The translations under genes and the position numbers were made by a program. Below are positions 61,529-64,000 of a DNA stretch of 64,000 nt, piece after piece. Numbering within the stretch: the stretch's first letter is position 1; every line of letters starts with the position of its first letter. The notes under the pieces are model-generated. The model did not search any database and was not told the DNA's origin. It saw only the letters and a program-made list of their open reading frames with translations. Source of the stretch: Desarmillaria ectypa (lineage: Eukaryota > Basidiomycota > Agaricomycetes > Agaricales > Physalacriaceae); NCBI GenBank assembly GCA_030407005.1, contig JAUDYN010000001.1:2418001-2482000 (forward strand), written 5' to 3'.

Positions 61529-64000
61529 TTATACATCCTCTAAAGGTACACCGTCCACACCATATGAATCATCCAGTGGTACACCATCAAGATCATCGTC
61601 AACAGTGGGCTGGGGTGACTTGTCCGCTTCGTCTACTATAGGTTCACCGTCAACGTTGTCCATTGGTTCACCATCGATAGCATCCATCGACTCGCCATCC
61701 ACATCCTCATCTGTTCCACGGGCACCGTCGCTGTCTAGGTCCATCGGCTCGCCATCCTGCTCTGTGTCTCCTTTTATCGCATCAGCGGATGCAAGGTGGA
61801 AAGTACTTGTTTTGAATTTAGAGCTGAAGGAGGGCCCAGCGTCCTGGGTTTCGCCTTTGTTTGCAGATGGCATCGATGTTGATTTGGCAACACCTTCCAG
61901 CCGGGATCTAAGCTCCCCCGTGTATTCGGCGGGGAATACAATCCAGTCATCCCAGACGTCGAGCACCGTAGTGATCTGTTTTTTGAACGTCTCTGCGGTG
62001 ATTCGCCCCGGAAATGAATGATAGATGTTGGCAAGATGGTCAAAAACGATCCCTAGCCTAGACTGAAACTCTTGGCGAAATTTCCAGGCGCTGGGTACGG
62101 AGGATGCAGAGTTGTGTAGAATATCACATATCAAATACAACCGTGCGACTTTTCGAGGCACTGGGGTACTGTCGACAAGTAAGGAGGCAATAATAATATC
62201 GGCAACCTAAGTCAACTACAGTTAATAGAAGTCATCGAGGTGGAAAATCAGCCTGGCTAACCTCATGCGCCGCTTCTGCATGTTCAAGGCTAAATGCCAT
62301 ACAACGGGCAATTTCACCTCGTTTGCCTGACAATGCTCGGAGCATTGCTTCGAATCGCTTGCGAGCAAACTTTCCAAGCATAGTTTTGCGTACTCTTTCA
62401 CGTTCCGAATCTTCTGCAGAATCGGTCGAGTAAACCGAGTTGTATCCCTGTATAAATGTATTAATTTGGGTGTCAAACAATACTTTGCTACTGAGATGCC
62501 CCGTACGTCATCAATGAATTCAGGTGACATTTCACGCTGATCTTGCATTAAATCGAGGTAGTATCCGTGACGTCGATGCTAAAAGATGACTTTAATTAGG
62601 CGGTACAGATACTGATTCCAATGAGACCTACGTCTGGACGAAAGAAGGCATATTTTGGATTGTTTTGTTCCCGCAGACGAAGATTCTTTTCATATTCGCT
62701 GCCTTGGCCTTTGATCTCGGCGACGACTGCCCGTATGAACGTGTCAGTCACAGCTTCACTCTCATCTATATGGCCGCGATAGGATGGGCTATTCGAACGA
62801 CGCCGAGTTGATGGGCTACGTGAACGTGAACGTCGCGTGCGACTGTAGGAACGCCTTCGATGAGGGGATCTAGATCGACTGCGATTCCATGATGAACTTC
62901 GCGACCGCCTAGAGGACCTGTCTCGAAAATCTGCTCCGTGACCTCTTTCTTTTGAGCGACTTCGACTTCGCGTCTTGTGCAGATTTGAAACTACAGGTAA
63001 GAAAGACGATGAGATAGGGCCGTGTTTGGCAAGCTAGATATACACTTTCCATACATCGGCTTCGCCGCGACGGGCACAGCTTTGCTCCAACCCACTCTCA
63101 GAATAGAGCCGCCCCAGTCAAAGCCATCAAGCTCACGCAAGGCTTCCTCCGCATCCTTCCGTTTCATGAATGACACAAAACCACTTAGCCCACTGTTTTT
63201 GGTTCGCCTGGAGGCCGTCATATCGGCACCTGGACCAACTGTAGCATCGGTACGGGGCCACATTATTTTGACCTGAAGAAAAATACGATAAGGCAAAGGA
63301 CGACGCGCGCGTATTGCATCATACCGATCCTACAGGTCCAACGCGCGCAAAGAAGACGCCTAGACTTTGTTCGGTAACATGTGGCGGTAAATTTGCCACG
63401 AAAACATTTGAGGTCTGCAAGGTGACAAGATTTATAAAATGATCGGGTTCTATGAAGATACATACCTGTGGGTCTCCTCTATCTTTACTCCCACTCTGTC
63501 CGTCGTAAGCTGTTTTGCCTTTAGCAATGCATTGTCTCTCAATCACTTGAGACGCACCTGCTAGAGCAGTGACAGATCGACCGTGTCCGTGAGCTAGTGG
63601 GTCGTCAGAATCGCTAGCAACCCTTTATAACACAATTGTAAATAACCATGACGAGAATATCTTGCTTCGCGTTCGGCTTGTTCCCTGTCTTAATATGAGT
63701 AACGCATTTCAACGGGGTGCAGACAGCATTGACCTTTTGATTTCTTCAAGAAAAGAATCCATTGCACGTTTGCCCTTGGGCTTAGGAGGAGCTGAGTTTG
63801 GCGGTGAAGGAGACTGAAGATGATGAAAAGCCCATCCCACCAGAAAGCAATGATAAACCTGACCTTGTTCCTTCCATGAGATCTCCTCTCTGACGAGACA
63901 GTTGAGTGGCCATATGTAGGCCCTGACTCTGCCGCCGTTCCTGCCTTGATGAACGTTGAGCGAGCTTTCCTGTCGTCACCTTCAAATACATCCAAAAATT
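61529..64000 (-). CDS. SR140 (U2SURP)-like splicing factor, 3' part
   Basis: SR140 proteins associate with the U2 snRNP. The window holds the coding part from FLDVFEGDDRKARSTFIKAG at its right edge to a stop at 61529; the N-terminus lies outside. KRAMDSFLEEIKR, then an RRM (NVFVANLPPHVTEQSLGVFF with GFVSFMKRKDAEEALRELDG), an Arg/Ser-rich stretch, and a SURP-like segment (NPKYAFFRPD) follow. A CID-like helical region contains KRFEAMLRALSGKRGEIARC and VARLYLICDILHNSASSVP. The acidic tail repeats DGEP/DGVPL units (LDGVPLDD, VDGVPLEDV), a family signature. About eight exons in view. It converges with the multi-KH gene. The assignment is strong; the protein is 5'-truncated by the window. Confidence 0.9.

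Overview
The window reads as nuclear DNA of a filamentous basidiomycete, most likely an Agaricomycete. Almost every gene is broken by many short GT-AG introns of about 45-60 nt, genes sit on both strands with gaps of 50-1000 bp, and the gene set is fungal: HsbA-type surface protein, Zn2Cys6 regulators with a fungal-specific C-terminal domain, an S10 carboxypeptidase, MET3 with an APS-kinase-like tail, and a fused allantoicase/ureidoglycolate lyase of a kind known from Cryptococcus. I see no operons, CRISPR arrays, rRNA or convincing tRNA genes. Gene models below were spliced by eye, so most inner exon edges are inferred; I checked those I quote by reading frame and family motifs.

Layout. 1-6.5 kb: end of a mitochondrial ribosomal protein uS9 gene, then the divergent pair BRE1 (histone H2B ubiquitin ligase) and SLU7 (splicing factor). 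6.8-10.2 kb: the allantoicase-ureidoglycolate lyase fusion, divergent from an ERT1/AcuM-like Zn2Cys6-PAS regulator. 10.4-16 kb: PRA1-family membrane protein, CDC26-like APC/C subunit, PEX5 receptor and a C2H2 zinc-finger regulator. 16.5-23 kb: hormone-sensitive-lipase-like hydrolase, taspase-type threonine protease, TFIIH subunit TFB4. 24-29.2 kb: CHD1 chromatin remodeller. 29.5-32.7 kb: unknown membrane protein, an empty stretch, and a small secreted HsbA-like protein. 33-37 kb: COG7 and an SNAPC3-like protein. 37.7-42.8 kb: Zn2Cys6 regulator divergent from mitochondrial 2-methylcitrate dehydratase. 43-49 kb: an unknown Ser/Pro-rich protein, serine carboxypeptidase, RNase H2 subunit B. 49.5-56.2 kb: ATP sulfurylase, an unknown single-span membrane protein, ERO1. 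56.8-64 kb: a multi-KH SCP160/vigilin protein and the 3' part of an SR140 (U2SURP)-like splicing factor that runs off the window.

Most of this is ordinary housekeeping DNA, and I did not find a convincing new system. The items most worth a second look are a 6-nt microexon inside the zinc cluster of the 40.6 kb regulator, the two-enzyme purine-catabolic fusion, a long imperfect hairpin inside an oversized SCP160 intron, a GC-AG intron in the SNAPC3-like gene, a lipase whose oxyanion motif starts with Pro instead of His, and three well-formed proteins of unknown function.
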